Below, piece by piece: positions 42,296 to 50,368 of a stretch of DNA of 58,853 nt (the stretch's first letter is position 1; each line of letters begins with the position of its first letter). Location: IMG/VR virus record IMGVR_UViG_3300017751_000017, positions 1-58,853 of that record; one strand, written 5' to 3'. This DNA comes from a virus. The notes beneath the pieces are model-generated. The model saw nothing but the letters and a program-made list of their open reading frames with translations. It was not told the origin of the DNA and searched no databases. A program made the translations under genes and the position numbers.

Positions 42296-42718
42296 TTACA
42301 GGTCTTTAAGTGCTAACCTATTTCTAATGGCAAATCCCATGTTATCTAGGGTTTTTACCGATTCTTTCATGAAATCTAATTGATTTTCTAAAAGAGATAA
42401 TTTTGTATGTTCTTGTACTAGATCGTTTTCAATAAAACGCTCTTTTTGTTTTTCGCCAAGCTTATAGTCATATTCAAAGTATCTAATATATGCCTCTCTC
42501 CACCTGGAATTTATGTTGTTTTTTTGTTCTTTAACCTTAGTATTTAGGTATGCTATTTGTTCTACCATAGTTTGTCTAGAAGATAATACTCCTGATATGG
42601 TTTCTTCCATTGCATTTATATTTCTTAGAGAACTTGCTAGATCTTTAATGTTTTTTGACCATCCAGCCCTTTGTGAACTCAATTTTTCATCGAGTGCTAA
42701 TATCTTTTCTTTACTCAT
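42296..42718 (-). CDS. uvsY: Recombination mediator UvsY
   Basis: A 140-aa, almost fully helical protein, the same size as T4 UvsY (137 aa), which loads UvsX on gp32-coated ssDNA. A basic early segment SRWREAYIRYFEYDYKLGEK suits DNA binding, and the end, NMGFAIRNRLALKD, parallels the T4 ending GFAIKHIQDMRAF. Its position directly before uvsW matches T4. Without a profile search, similarity to a generic coiled coil cannot be excluded. Confidence 0.8.
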   Translation of the reverse strand: MSKEKILALDEKLSSQRAGWSKNIKDLASSLRNINAMEETISGVLSSRQTMVEQIAYLNTKVKEQKNNINSRWREAYIRYFEYDYKLGEKQKERFIENDLVQEHTKLSLLENQLDFMKESVKTLDNMGFAIRNRLALKDL

Positions 42719-42946
42719 TTAAAATAATGATTTTTTGTTAGGATCTGGTTTTATGTGCTTAGAAGTTGTTTGTCTTTTCTTAAACTTAGGCTTGCTAAAC
42801 TCAATATCAGGTGTATTCGGGTCATCAGGAATTTCTACTGCCTCAAAGTCTATGAGTAGTTTATGCCCTTTAAATCGGTCTCTATCGTTATAAAAATCTT
42901 CTAGGTTTTCTTCAACCATAAATGTTAGTTCTTCTAAATATACCAT
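42719..42946 (-). CDS. 75-aa unknown between primase and uvsY
   Basis: The acidic N-terminal half (TFMVEENLEDFYNDRDRF) is followed by a Pro-rich middle and a basic end (KHIKPDPNKKSLF). The start overlaps the primase end by 13 nt and the stop abuts the uvsY ATG. No family is recognised. Operon position links it to recombination or priming. A terminal SLF could be a clamp-type contact, which is speculation. Confidence 0.7.
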   Translation of the reverse strand: MVYLEELTFMVEENLEDFYNDRDRFKGHKLLIDFEAVEIPDDPNTPDIEFSKPKFKKRQTTSKHIKPDPNKKSLF

Positions 42947-44016
42947 AAATCTAGTTGGCTTGATGTAAAATAGTTATTGATATTTTTAAAGGCATCTGAC
43001 TTTAACTCAAAACATTTAATCATCAAATCATTAAGATCTTTGATATTATATGTATCTAAATTACTGTCCTTTAGAAATTTGGACCACATAAATACTGGTC
43101 TTCCTTTCTTAAGCTTCTCTATCATTTTCTTTTTACCAGTGTCGTCGTTATCGAACATATATCTTACTGTTTCGATTTCATCAAATTCTTCAGTAGATCT
43201 TCCAGCTGTTGCTAACGCCAACGAGTTTGACATAAATTTAGCATCAAGTGGTCCTTCAAATAAAGTTACTGGCCTTTGAAAAGACACTCTCATAATCCCG
43301 AATAATGTAGAAATCTTTGCTAGTTGATTAGACTCTGCTTCTTCAATTTTTAAGGGTTGACCCATTTCTTCATAAAGCTTAGGTAAGTCATATGAAAGGT
43401 ATCTTTGTCCATATCCTTTCATTCTTCTAGTTTGTGCACCTATAATTTTATTATCCGTACTTAAATTTAAAATCCACAATCTATGTTCTTTGGCAGAATA
43501 TAAGAACTCGTCTAATTTTTTATGTAATAACCTATCTTTAAGTTGAAACCATATCCATTCACCTGGTTCAATAGATTTAGCCTTAAATTTTGATTTAAAC
43601 AAATCAATGTCTATTGCATGTTTTTGCACATCTTCAAATAAAGTAGGTTTAAGAACATTTTCTGATCTTACTTGTAATTTATTTTGTTGTATGTAATCTA
43701 TTACTGCAAATGAATCACCGCTTTTACTAAGCTTAATTCCATGATCCTTTAAGAATGTGTGTAGATTTGTATGGTGGCCGCAATTATAACAGTGATATTG
43801 TAGCGTGTCCCAAAATATATTACCACGTTTTGCAGTATCATCTTTATGGGAATCACCACAATAAGGGCATGCAAGGGTTATTCGCCCATGCATGCTCTTT
43901 AGTGATTGCTTATTTGGATTAGAATGTTGTTGAGTAGTTACTTGTATAAGTGCGTACTCTATTCTTTCCTTTAGCTCTTGTGTTAATTCTATGTTATTAT
44001 TAGATGTCGAGGTCAT
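42934..44016 (-). CDS. 61: DNA primase gp61-like
   Basis: The 360-aa protein (T4 gp61 is 342 aa) makes RNA primers with gp41 helicase. The N-terminal zinc ribbon uses Cys50 and Cys53 (ACPYCGDSH) and Cys76 and Cys79 (YHCYNCGHHT). The TOPRIM-type core has VTLFEGPLDAKF (Glu), ALATAGRS and RYMFDNDDTGKK (acidic pair). It overlaps the gp32 end by 17 nt and precedes the 75-aa, uvsY and uvsW genes. Confidence 0.9.
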   Translation of the reverse strand: MTSTSNNNIELTQELKERIEYALIQVTTQQHSNPNKQSLKSMHGRITLACPYCGDSHKDDTAKRGNIFWDTLQYHCYNCGHHTNLHTFLKDHGIKLSKSGDSFAVIDYIQQNKLQVRSENVLKPTLFEDVQKHAIDIDLFKSKFKAKSIEPGEWIWFQLKDRLLHKKLDEFLYSAKEHRLWILNLSTDNKIIGAQTRRMKGYGQRYLSYDLPKLYEEMGQPLKIEEAESNQLAKISTLFGIMRVSFQRPVTLFEGPLDAKFMSNSLALATAGRSTEEFDEIETVRYMFDNDDTGKKKMIEKLKKGRPVFMWSKFLKDSNLDTYNIKDLNDLMIKCFELKSDAFKNINNYFTSSQLDLWYI

Positions 44017-44926
44017 TCAAGAAAGAATCAAGATCATCATCTGTACTAACTGCAGCAGTTTCTTTTGATTCTGTCTTTGCAGGAGCCGGAGCTGCTGCTT
44101 CAACTACTGTTGTTGCACTTGTAGTAGCTTTCTTTGGTGTAGATGTTGAACTACTTGTCATCGCAGAGATAGAATCTCCAGGATTTAAGTACATTCTTAG
44201 TACATCGTTTACAAAAGACCTAGTATCTTCGTCCCATGCTTTGTAGTCATAGTTCACGAGAGATGGTGCATTCTCAAGCTCAGTTTTAATTGCAGTCATT
44301 GTCTCTTTGTTTCTTTCTGCTGGAGAATCGCCCATTAAAATTGCAGAAGTACTAGCAGAGAACTTAGATTTATCGTAGTTGTTATATTCACCTTGGCGAG
44401 TAATGATCAATTCGAAGTTTTTGCCTTCAAATAGGTCAAACACCTGTGTTGGTTCACCGAAATCTGGCTTAAGCTCAGCATCGATTTTTTCTTTGATCTT
44501 GTAACCGAATTTGAATACTTTGTAAGTACCTTCTAATTCTGGATTTTGTGGATCTTTTACGATCTTAATTAAAGAATAGTACTGCTGACGTCTCTTTAAT
44601 TTCTCTGATGACTTGCGATCTACTGCTGAATCTGATTTTCTCAGTTTCCAGAATACATCTGCAATTGGGCATTTTTCACCTATTGAAGATGGTGAATCTA
44701 CCAATTTACCGTCACCACTAGAATTAGTTAACCAGTGTACGTATTTTTGAATTAGAGAATTTCTTGGATTCTCTGGATTTGGAACAAAGCGGATTAGTGC
44801 TTTATAAGTTCCGTCTTTGCCGTCATCGGCAGTTGGTTTGTAAACTTCGTTTACTGTTGTTCTTTCGGGCTGATGCGTTTCTACGTCTTCTACGCCCAAG
44901 TTAAAAATGTCAAATGATTCGCTCAT
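44000..44926 (-). CDS. 32: Single-stranded DNA-binding protein gp32
   Basis: The 308-aa protein has the T4 gp32 layout (301 aa): a basic N-terminal cooperativity region, an OB-fold core (TYKALIRFVPNPENPRNSL, YYSLIKIVKDPQNPELEG, VFKFGYKI, SKFSASTSAI), a Pro/Ala/Thr linker, and an acidic protein-binding tail DDDLDSFLNDLDI. The core zinc site of T4 gp32 (His and three Cys) is not visible. Only EKCPIADVF remains, so metal binding is probably lost. It coats ssDNA and organises the fork and UvsX loading. It leads the primase-uvsY-uvsW operon. Confidence 0.9.
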   Translation of the reverse strand: MSESFDIFNLGVEDVETHQPERTTVNEVYKPTADDGKDGTYKALIRFVPNPENPRNSLIQKYVHWLTNSSGDGKLVDSPSSIGEKCPIADVFWKLRKSDSAVDRKSSEKLKRRQQYYSLIKIVKDPQNPELEGTYKVFKFGYKIKEKIDAELKPDFGEPTQVFDLFEGKNFELIITRQGEYNNYDKSKFSASTSAILMGDSPAERNKETMTAIKTELENAPSLVNYDYKAWDEDTRSFVNDVLRMYLNPGDSISAMTSSSTSTPKKATTSATTVVEAAAPAPAKTESKETAAVSTDDDLDSFLNDLDI

Positions 44927-45012
44927 AATACCTTTAAATTGTTTAATTGTTTAATACTTGAAATTACTTTAATGTTCTTTCGTTACCTTATAGTGTATAA
45001 TAATAAATAGTT

Positions 45013-45183
45013 TCAACTTATTTCTAAGATTGCTCCTGAAGGTTCCTTCCATCTATTTTCCTCTAACTTAATCAGTCCTGACTTGTGAAGTAACTCTGAC
45101 GCTTCCTTTTCAGTAAGCTGGTTCGCTATCACCATTTTTTCGAGGATCTTAATTAGACGAAGGTATTCAATAGTAATCAACAT
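45013..45183 (-). CDS. 56-aa small protein before gp32
   Basis: ATG 45183 to TGA 45013 encodes 56 residues (MLITIEYLRLIKILEKM at the start, KEPSGAILEIS at the end), with a helix-turn-helix-like middle (NQLTEKEASELLHKSGLIK). A GATATATAA box lies 30 nt before the ATG, the same spacing as for virion genes. It stands alone in a 405-nt gap between RuvC and gp32. Codon use is normal, so it is probably a real gene; function unknown. Confidence 0.65.
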   Translation of the reverse strand: MLITIEYLRLIKILEKMVIANQLTEKEASELLHKSGLIKLEENRWKEPSGAILEIS

Positions 45184-45212
45184 ATAAATTAATACTTTAA
45201 TTATTATACATA

Positions 45213-45221
45213 TTATATATC
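45213..45221 (-). promoter_or_regulatory. Candidate late-type promoter box before the 56-aa gene
   Basis: Minus-strand GATATATAA lies 30 nt before the ATG at 45183. A second TATAAT-like string (GTATAATAA) follows closely. The rest of the 45184-45331 gap holds only an 8-bp inverted repeat (TGTTTCAT / ATGAAACA, 45234-45281). Confidence 0.5.
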
Positions 45222-45331
45222 TTAGTTCCCAATTGTTTCATGGAGAGGCTTATTAAAAATAAATAATAAAAAAATGAAACAGTTTCTCGCAACTAGCATA
45301 TAACAAATGTTATCTAAGTCTGGAGGAAAGA

Positions 45332-45985
45332 TTAGGTGGAGGGGTTTGAAACGTATGTAACCAAGAAATATGCATCGACTAGGTCGTCTAACGGCTTCGG
45401 GATCTTTTTCCCAATTTCCAAGTTTTTAACCATAGAATGCAAGGGGCTTCGAGCCAAGATTGGGTCATCGTTCACATTTTGCTGATAAGCCTCAAACAAC
45501 TGAAGCTTGTTCATGTTACCTTTACCAGCAAACTTTTTAATAGTTGTAGGAGCCACAGTCAATATGTCTTTAACGTGAAGTTGAGTAATCATCTGTTCTT
45601 TAAGAATAGCCGCACCTGCAGCCATGTCAATTATATTGTTAGTTCCCATTTTAGAACCATAAGAAGTACCTTCAAATGCAACTATATAATCTTGTTTAGA
45701 TTTTGTAACATTAAGGATAATATTAATAATAGCGTCAGCAGTTGCCATATATCTTCTTACCTTTGCTAACTCATTCTTTGAATAATCTCCAAATGTGGTC
45801 TTCCAATCTTCTTGATAAATTAATGTGACATCATCTAATAAGCCTATATCTTCCTGAAGCTTTTGTTCCTTTTTGGTACCTAAACCTGGTTTAACGTAAC
45901 TTATATAATGATGTGTGTTGGATTCTGTATTGAAAATACAAATACCTGGAGAATTTAAAGAAAAATCTACTGAAACGTAATTCAT
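45332..45985 (-). CDS. RuvC-like Holliday junction resolvase
   Basis: The 217-aa protein has the RNase H-fold resolvase pattern: SVDFSLNSPGICIF (Asp7), YIVAFEGTSYGSKMG (Glu105), VAPTTIKKFAGKGNMNK (typical RuvC helix) and PLDDLVDAYFLV (Asp200/201 and Asp204). T4 itself uses endonuclease VII (gp49) to resolve branched DNA; here a RuvC-type enzyme may do so before packaging. It follows the 122-aa membrane-like gene by direct abutment. Confidence 0.88.
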   Translation of the reverse strand: MNYVSVDFSLNSPGICIFNTESNTHHYISYVKPGLGTKKEQKLQEDIGLLDDVTLIYQEDWKTTFGDYSKNELAKVRRYMATADAIINIILNVTKSKQDYIVAFEGTSYGSKMGTNNIIDMAAGAAILKEQMITQLHVKDILTVAPTTIKKFAGKGNMNKLQLFEAYQQNVNDDPILARSPLHSMVKNLEIGKKIPKPLDDLVDAYFLVTYVSNPST

Positions 45986-46354
45986 TTAGAATCTTTTACC
46001 AAGACTAGCACCTAGTGCGGCACCGACAAGTCTTGAAGTTAATAAATCATATAATATACCCTTTTGAATACCTAGTACTCTAGCTAATAATTTACCAACC
46101 GATTTACCTAAGGCAAAACCAGTTAAACCACCTATTATTGATCCTAAAAGACCTTCATTTGTCATCTCTTCATTAAGCTTATCTAAATCATAAGTACCGT
46201 CTTCCTTTTGATATGTATTACAAAATTCATCGATAGCTGCATCTATTTTAGCCTCTAATTCAGGAGACCATTCAGAGTTTAGATTCTCTTTAAGAATATC
46301 CATGTCTTGATCAGTAATCTTCTCTTCGACTAAGTATTTATTAAATGTTTTCAT
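45986..46354 (-). CDS. Small protein with capsid-targeting-like start and glycine-rich hydrophobic tail
   Basis: A 122-aa protein starting MKTFNKYLVE, ten residues ending in L-V-E and very close to the T4 internal-protein start MKTYQEFIAE. The middle is acidic and helical. The last 55 residues are a Gly-zipper-like hydrophobic segment (GSIIGGLTGFALGKSVGKLL, later VGAALGASLGKRF) that could insert in a membrane. A head protein that is injected and acts at the host membrane is a reasonable guess. It abuts RuvC. Confidence 0.7.
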   Translation of the reverse strand: MKTFNKYLVEEKITDQDMDILKENLNSEWSPELEAKIDAAIDEFCNTYQKEDGTYDLDKLNEEMTNEGLLGSIIGGLTGFALGKSVGKLLARVLGIQKGILYDLLTSRLVGAALGASLGKRF

Positions 46355-46374
46355 ATTGTATATATCTTTCTTTA

Positions 46375-46926
46375 TTATGCTCCAGAGAAATCTTTAAAAG
46401 GAAGTTCTGTTTTATGTTTCTTTACAAATTCTTTATATGCCTTTTTCTTTTCGGCACTTTTTAAAACCTTATACATTTCTCTTAATCTATCAGCATGTGC
46501 TGATCCACTTTTATATGATCTGTTATCATCTGCATATTGATAGTGTTTATCAAATGATTTCATAGATGCTAAATATTGATCTAGCGGTGATACAAACTTT
46601 TGTAAGAACATTTGTTGAATTTCATATTCAGAAGATTTTTTCTTGTTTAAATAGAATTCATATTGTCCTCTCCAGTTAGTTCTTTTATATGCGTGTAAAA
46701 TATCTTTACCTTCAGCGTGTTTTATAGTAATTTCCCACTTAATACCTTTATCGCTCGATTGATCTACATATATAACATCATCTAAGTTATCTGCAATATC
46801 AGCATATGTTAGTAATTTAATAATACTCATACGTAAATCTTCTTCTATTTCGGATGGAGTTCCCCATCTTCCTCTTTCAAAATCTTTGTAAGAATAATAA
46901 CTTTCTAATGTAAGTAAATGTTTCAT
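46375..46926 (-). CDS. Unknown 183-aa protein
   Basis: The start MKHLLTLESYYSYKDFERG is loosely like the targeting-type starts but lacks a clear hydrophobic-x-E cut. The body is mixed (DDVIYVDQSSDKGIKWEITI) with a long basic helical end (REMYKVLKSAEKKKAYKEFV). No family is recognised. It is followed by the small packaged-protein candidate at 45986 and preceded by the tail-tube-like gene, so expression is probably late. Confidence 0.65.
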   Translation of the reverse strand: MKHLLTLESYYSYKDFERGRWGTPSEIEEDLRMSIIKLLTYADIADNLDDVIYVDQSSDKGIKWEITIKHAEGKDILHAYKRTNWRGQYEFYLNKKKSSEYEIQQMFLQKFVSPLDQYLASMKSFDKHYQYADDNRSYKSGSAHADRLREMYKVLKSAEKKKAYKEFVKKHKTELPFKDFSGA

Positions 46927-46936
46927 ATCTTATATA

Positions 46937-47488
46937 TTAGTCTAATTCTATTCTTAGTTTAAGTTGATTGTAATAAAAATTAATTTCAAATGTACTGAAT
47001 TCAGATATGTTGTCTGAGAAGTTTAAATTAAGTTCATTAATAGAGTTCATTATTGGTTTAGCAAACTGCATATATGCAACTGATGCACCTTCAGAATCTA
47101 AAATCCTTAACGTTAAAGGTTCTGTATATGGCTCTGTGGTTGATCTTGCATAATAATATAACAAAGTGTCCATCATTATCCAATAATTTATAAAACCGTC
47201 TAACAGTTGCATAGTTACTGTAAACTGTCTTTCAATTGTATTTTGAATAGGAACTGCACCTCTTTGGTATCTTATAGAACCATCATTATCTGCTTGTGAT
47301 ATAGGGTCGAAAGAAACACCTGGTATATTTACACCTTGTATAGAATAATTAACAAAATCTATAGGTTCTGCTAACATTGATCCAGGCACCTTTGTTAGGT
47401 ACGTTTTATATTTCTCGGCTACTTCTGCTGGTATAAAATTCCTAGGGAACTTAAAGTCAAATGTATTATTCCTACTATTTAAAATCAT
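46937..47488 (-). CDS. Tail-tube-fold protein, gp19/gp54-like
   Basis: A 183-aa, beta-rich protein. The run VNYSIQGVNIPGVSFDPI, RQFTVTMQLLDGFINYWIMM and the ending SINELNLNFSDNISEFSTF, then EINFYY, parallels T4 gp19 (163 aa). T4 gp19 has IPAGIVEKIPV, FDDWTVTVMND, and NVGELQLDWDSNNEIQTFEV in the same order. T4-like phages encode several proteins of this fold (tube gp19 and baseplate caps gp48 and gp54), so which one this is cannot be decided. It sits next to other tail genes. Confidence 0.6.
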   Translation of the reverse strand: MILNSRNNTFDFKFPRNFIPAEVAEKYKTYLTKVPGSMLAEPIDFVNYSIQGVNIPGVSFDPISQADNDGSIRYQRGAVPIQNTIERQFTVTMQLLDGFINYWIMMDTLLYYYARSTTEPYTEPLTLRILDSEGASVAYMQFAKPIMNSINELNLNFSDNISEFSTFEINFYYNQLKLRIELD

Positions 47489-47489
47489 A

Positions 47490-49556
47490 TTATGCTTTTA
47501 TAAATTCTCCAGAGGTCACATACGTTTGTTCAATACCATTGTCTACACTAATATAAAACTTGTTGTTGCTCATGTTTCTAATTGCTTTAGCGTTAGCTTC
47601 GTTTATTTTAAATAAAACTTCACCTTCACCCATATCTATGTCTTTATTAGATATATGATTAAATACTAATTTATTTGTGCCATCTCCAAACGATAATACT
47701 AATCTTTCAGCATTTTCAAAAGAAATAAATTGAATATCATCTCCTATTTTTTTAGAAATTACAAATTTAAAATAACATGCAAATGGTGGAATACTAATTC
47801 TAATATCTCCTTCAACCATAAATGCAGAAGTTTCAATTTCTTCTACATCTTTGATCATTGGATTTTCACCTTCACCTTCTAATTTAACCTTAGAAGATGT
47901 TGCTATAATATTGTGTCTTTCCATAAATGCAGGCACAACTTTAACAGATCTAGGCACACTATCCATAATCAAACTTTTAATTACTTTATTACCTGACAAA
48001 TTGGGTAATATATTGTAAACCTCAGTCATTATATTAGGGCTATTGATTTTTAGTGCCGAAAGTTTTTTACCGTATTTGCCAGCCTGATTTAAAATCATAC
48101 TAGCTCTTTTAACTATTTGTGTATTGTCTGTTTGATTATAAATTCGCATAGTTACTTCAATAGAAAAGTTAACAGCAATATTTGCATTTTTTATAATAGG
48201 TCTAAACAGTATAGGATCATTAAAATCTTCATACTGTGTAAATGTTAATTCATTAGTCTTTACATATGCAGTACCTATTTGTTCAAATACATCTACATCA
48301 AATATTGCTATTATATCATCTGATGTTGTTTGAATTCTTTCTAACACATATGCCTCGAATGCCCCTATAGAGTTATCTTTTTCGCCATATATTTTAAAAT
48401 AGTCTCCATCATTTGCATCTTCTATTACAACAGTAAAATCTTGATACTCATCTTCTCTAGAAACACTAAACTTATTTTCTTCACTTGTGTAAAAATAATC
48501 AAAACCATTACCGACCTCTAACCTGTCTATTAGTTTAAAACTAATTCCATAGTTTGTAGCCGGATCTAAATCACTTGATCCTATTGTTCCATCTCCATAA
48601 AATCTATCTTTAAATTCTGAATTCTGACCTATGATAGAAGGAATTTTAATTTCAATAAATTTGCTCCACAAAGTTTCACCTAAAATAAAAGGTCTTGGAT
48701 TAGCATATTCGTAATTACTAGTGTTAAGATACACTAACTGTGTTAAATAATTTTTAATTCCAGTTGTTCTATCTGCTGTAACTTCTAATAAGAAACCTTC
48801 ATAGTCTCTTGCAGAAAAGCTATATCCGCTTTTTAAATGCAACCTTATAGAATCATATTGAATGTAATTAATATTTTGAGTAGCTTCTACTTGGTAATTA
48901 ATAAGATCAGCTTCATTACCACCTGTCCAACCTGCATTGTTGTTTATGTAATTAAACATTTCATAATATCCTGTTGAATCATATCCTAATAATGCATATC
49001 TAGATTCATCATTAGGTACTTTAACACCATGATATCTTCCAATTGGTTGATTAATATCATTACCAGTAACTTCATCTGGTGTAGAAAACAGAGGATTTGC
49101 TCTAGTATCTACTATTACTTTACCACCAATAAGATTTGGGTAATTATATTCAACTGTTCCGTTTTGATTAGGAATATATTTACCTATTTTAGTAACGGAT
49201 GAATATGACCATATTCCTAAAGTTCCACTAACTGAGAATAATTCAGGATTATCTAATGCAGATAAATCAAATTTATAGGTTTTACCATTTTGTAAAAGTA
49301 AAGTTCTTGCAGCAAAGTTTTCAATAGATAAATATCCACTAATTGTTGTAACGTCAAAGTTTACAACATCACTACCTAGTTCATTTATTAAATGCCTAGA
49401 GGCAGTTGGTACATTTCTTACAGTGTCTAAGAATTTTACTTCACTGCCGTTATCGTCTACTTCAATTTTAGTAGCGTCTGGATTACTTTGATCGTGATAT
49501 ATGAATTCTAATAAAACGTCTTCGTCTATCCTGAAATATCTTGATGATTTTGCCAT
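47490..49556 (-). CDS. Large beta-rich virion protein, tail or baseplate
   Basis: A 688-aa protein without recognised family. Composition and pattern are strand-rich throughout (EVKFLDTVRNVP, SGYLSIENFAARTLLLQNG, YFKFVISKKIGDDIQFISF), with YDSTGYYEMFNYINNN in between and no signal peptide. It follows the spanin-like gene by 5 nt and precedes the tube-fold gene by 1 nt. Position in the tail block supports a structural role. Confidence 0.7.
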   Translation of the reverse strand: MAKSSRYFRIDEDVLLEFIYHDQSNPDATKIEVDDNGSEVKFLDTVRNVPTASRHLINELGSDVVNFDVTTISGYLSIENFAARTLLLQNGKTYKFDLSALDNPELFSVSGTLGIWSYSSVTKIGKYIPNQNGTVEYNYPNLIGGKVIVDTRANPLFSTPDEVTGNDINQPIGRYHGVKVPNDESRYALLGYDSTGYYEMFNYINNNAGWTGGNEADLINYQVEATQNINYIQYDSIRLHLKSGYSFSARDYEGFLLEVTADRTTGIKNYLTQLVYLNTSNYEYANPRPFILGETLWSKFIEIKIPSIIGQNSEFKDRFYGDGTIGSSDLDPATNYGISFKLIDRLEVGNGFDYFYTSEENKFSVSREDEYQDFTVVIEDANDGDYFKIYGEKDNSIGAFEAYVLERIQTTSDDIIAIFDVDVFEQIGTAYVKTNELTFTQYEDFNDPILFRPIIKNANIAVNFSIEVTMRIYNQTDNTQIVKRASMILNQAGKYGKKLSALKINSPNIMTEVYNILPNLSGNKVIKSLIMDSVPRSVKVVPAFMERHNIIATSSKVKLEGEGENPMIKDVEEIETSAFMVEGDIRISIPPFACYFKFVISKKIGDDIQFISFENAERLVLSFGDGTNKLVFNHISNKDIDMGEGEVLFKINEANAKAIRNMSNNKFYISVDNGIEQTYVTSGEFIKA

Positions 49557-49561
49557 ATTGT

Positions 49562-50365
49562 TTAGAATCTCAAAAATTTAGGTGACCAATACACTCCTAA
49601 ACCAATAGAAGGACCAGTACTAATTACTTGATTATTATTTAAGTTTATTCCATAACCAACTCCAATTCCAATAGACCATCCTGATTTCTTTTCAAGTTTT
49701 CTATTTAAACGAGTGTTGATTAAGTTTATGTTTTCAATGTCTTTAATTTCTATACCAGGATAACTAGTACTTAATTTTAATTTATCTGCGCCGTCTACGC
49801 TTTCTATAGCAGCAAACAAACTTAATGTTTGTTTTAATTCAAATTTACTATCTAAAACTCTAAATTGACCGAAATCATATTTTAATGTAGAAGTTCCAAA
49901 TAGAGATCTGCTGTTACCACTACCATAATCTTTAAATGATTCATATTTAACTTCAGCAGTGGTTGAATCTATTTGAGTTACGCTTGTATTTGCTAGTAAA
50001 CTATCTTTAATTTCTAACTCAGCAGATATCAATGAATTAACATCTGATAAATCATCATTTAAGTCTAGTGCTTTTTTATACTTATTAGTCATCTTGATGA
50101 GTTTATTATCTTTAATTGATAAATCAACTTTATAAGATCTTATTTGTGCCAATTGATCACCGTTATCATTTTTTAAAACTGTAACAGAATCTTGGGCAGC
50201 TAATAAATTATTTAAAGAAATATTAGCATCTTCTTGTGCATATTTAACATCTTGTTTCAAAGAGGCCACTTGGTTGCATTGTCTTAAAAATAACAACACA
50301 AAAAGAGCACCCAATACAAATGTAAGGGTGTTCTTATTGCCAAATATTTTCTTAATTATTTCCAT
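49562..50365 (-). CDS. Membrane-anchored coiled-coil protein, candidate spanin
   Basis: A 267-aa protein. Residues 12-28 (NTLTFVLGALFVLLFLR) are one transmembrane helix with a basic N-terminus (KKIFGNK), giving an N-in inner-membrane anchor, followed directly by Cys30. Residues 35-130 are a periplasmic coiled coil with LKQDV and LAQIRSYKVDLSIKDNK heptads. The last 40 residues form amphipathic strands (WSIGIGVGYGINLN, GPSIGLGVYWSPKFLRF), ending in Phe like an outer-membrane hairpin. A protein reaching from inner to outer membrane suits lysis (unimolecular spanin type). Alternatives are a phage-coded envelope or tail-associated protein. Confidence 0.65.
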   Translation of the reverse strand: MEIIKKIFGNKNTLTFVLGALFVLLFLRQCNQVASLKQDVKYAQEDANISLNNLLAAQDSVTVLKNDNGDQLAQIRSYKVDLSIKDNKLIKMTNKYKKALDLNDDLSDVNSLISAELEIKDSLLANTSVTQIDSTTAEVKYESFKDYGSGNSRSLFGTSTLKYDFGQFRVLDSKFELKQTLSLFAAIESVDGADKLKLSTSYPGIEIKDIENINLINTRLNRKLEKKSGWSIGIGVGYGINLNNNQVISTGPSIGLGVYWSPKFLRF

Positions 50366-50368
50366 TTT

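Noticed and set aside
45234-45281. TGTTTCAT/ATGAAACA inverted repeat as a RuvC terminator
   Set aside because: A 32-nt loop and an 8-bp AT-rich stem are weak. The short GAAA-CTG-TTTC stem before the T-run has only four pairs.
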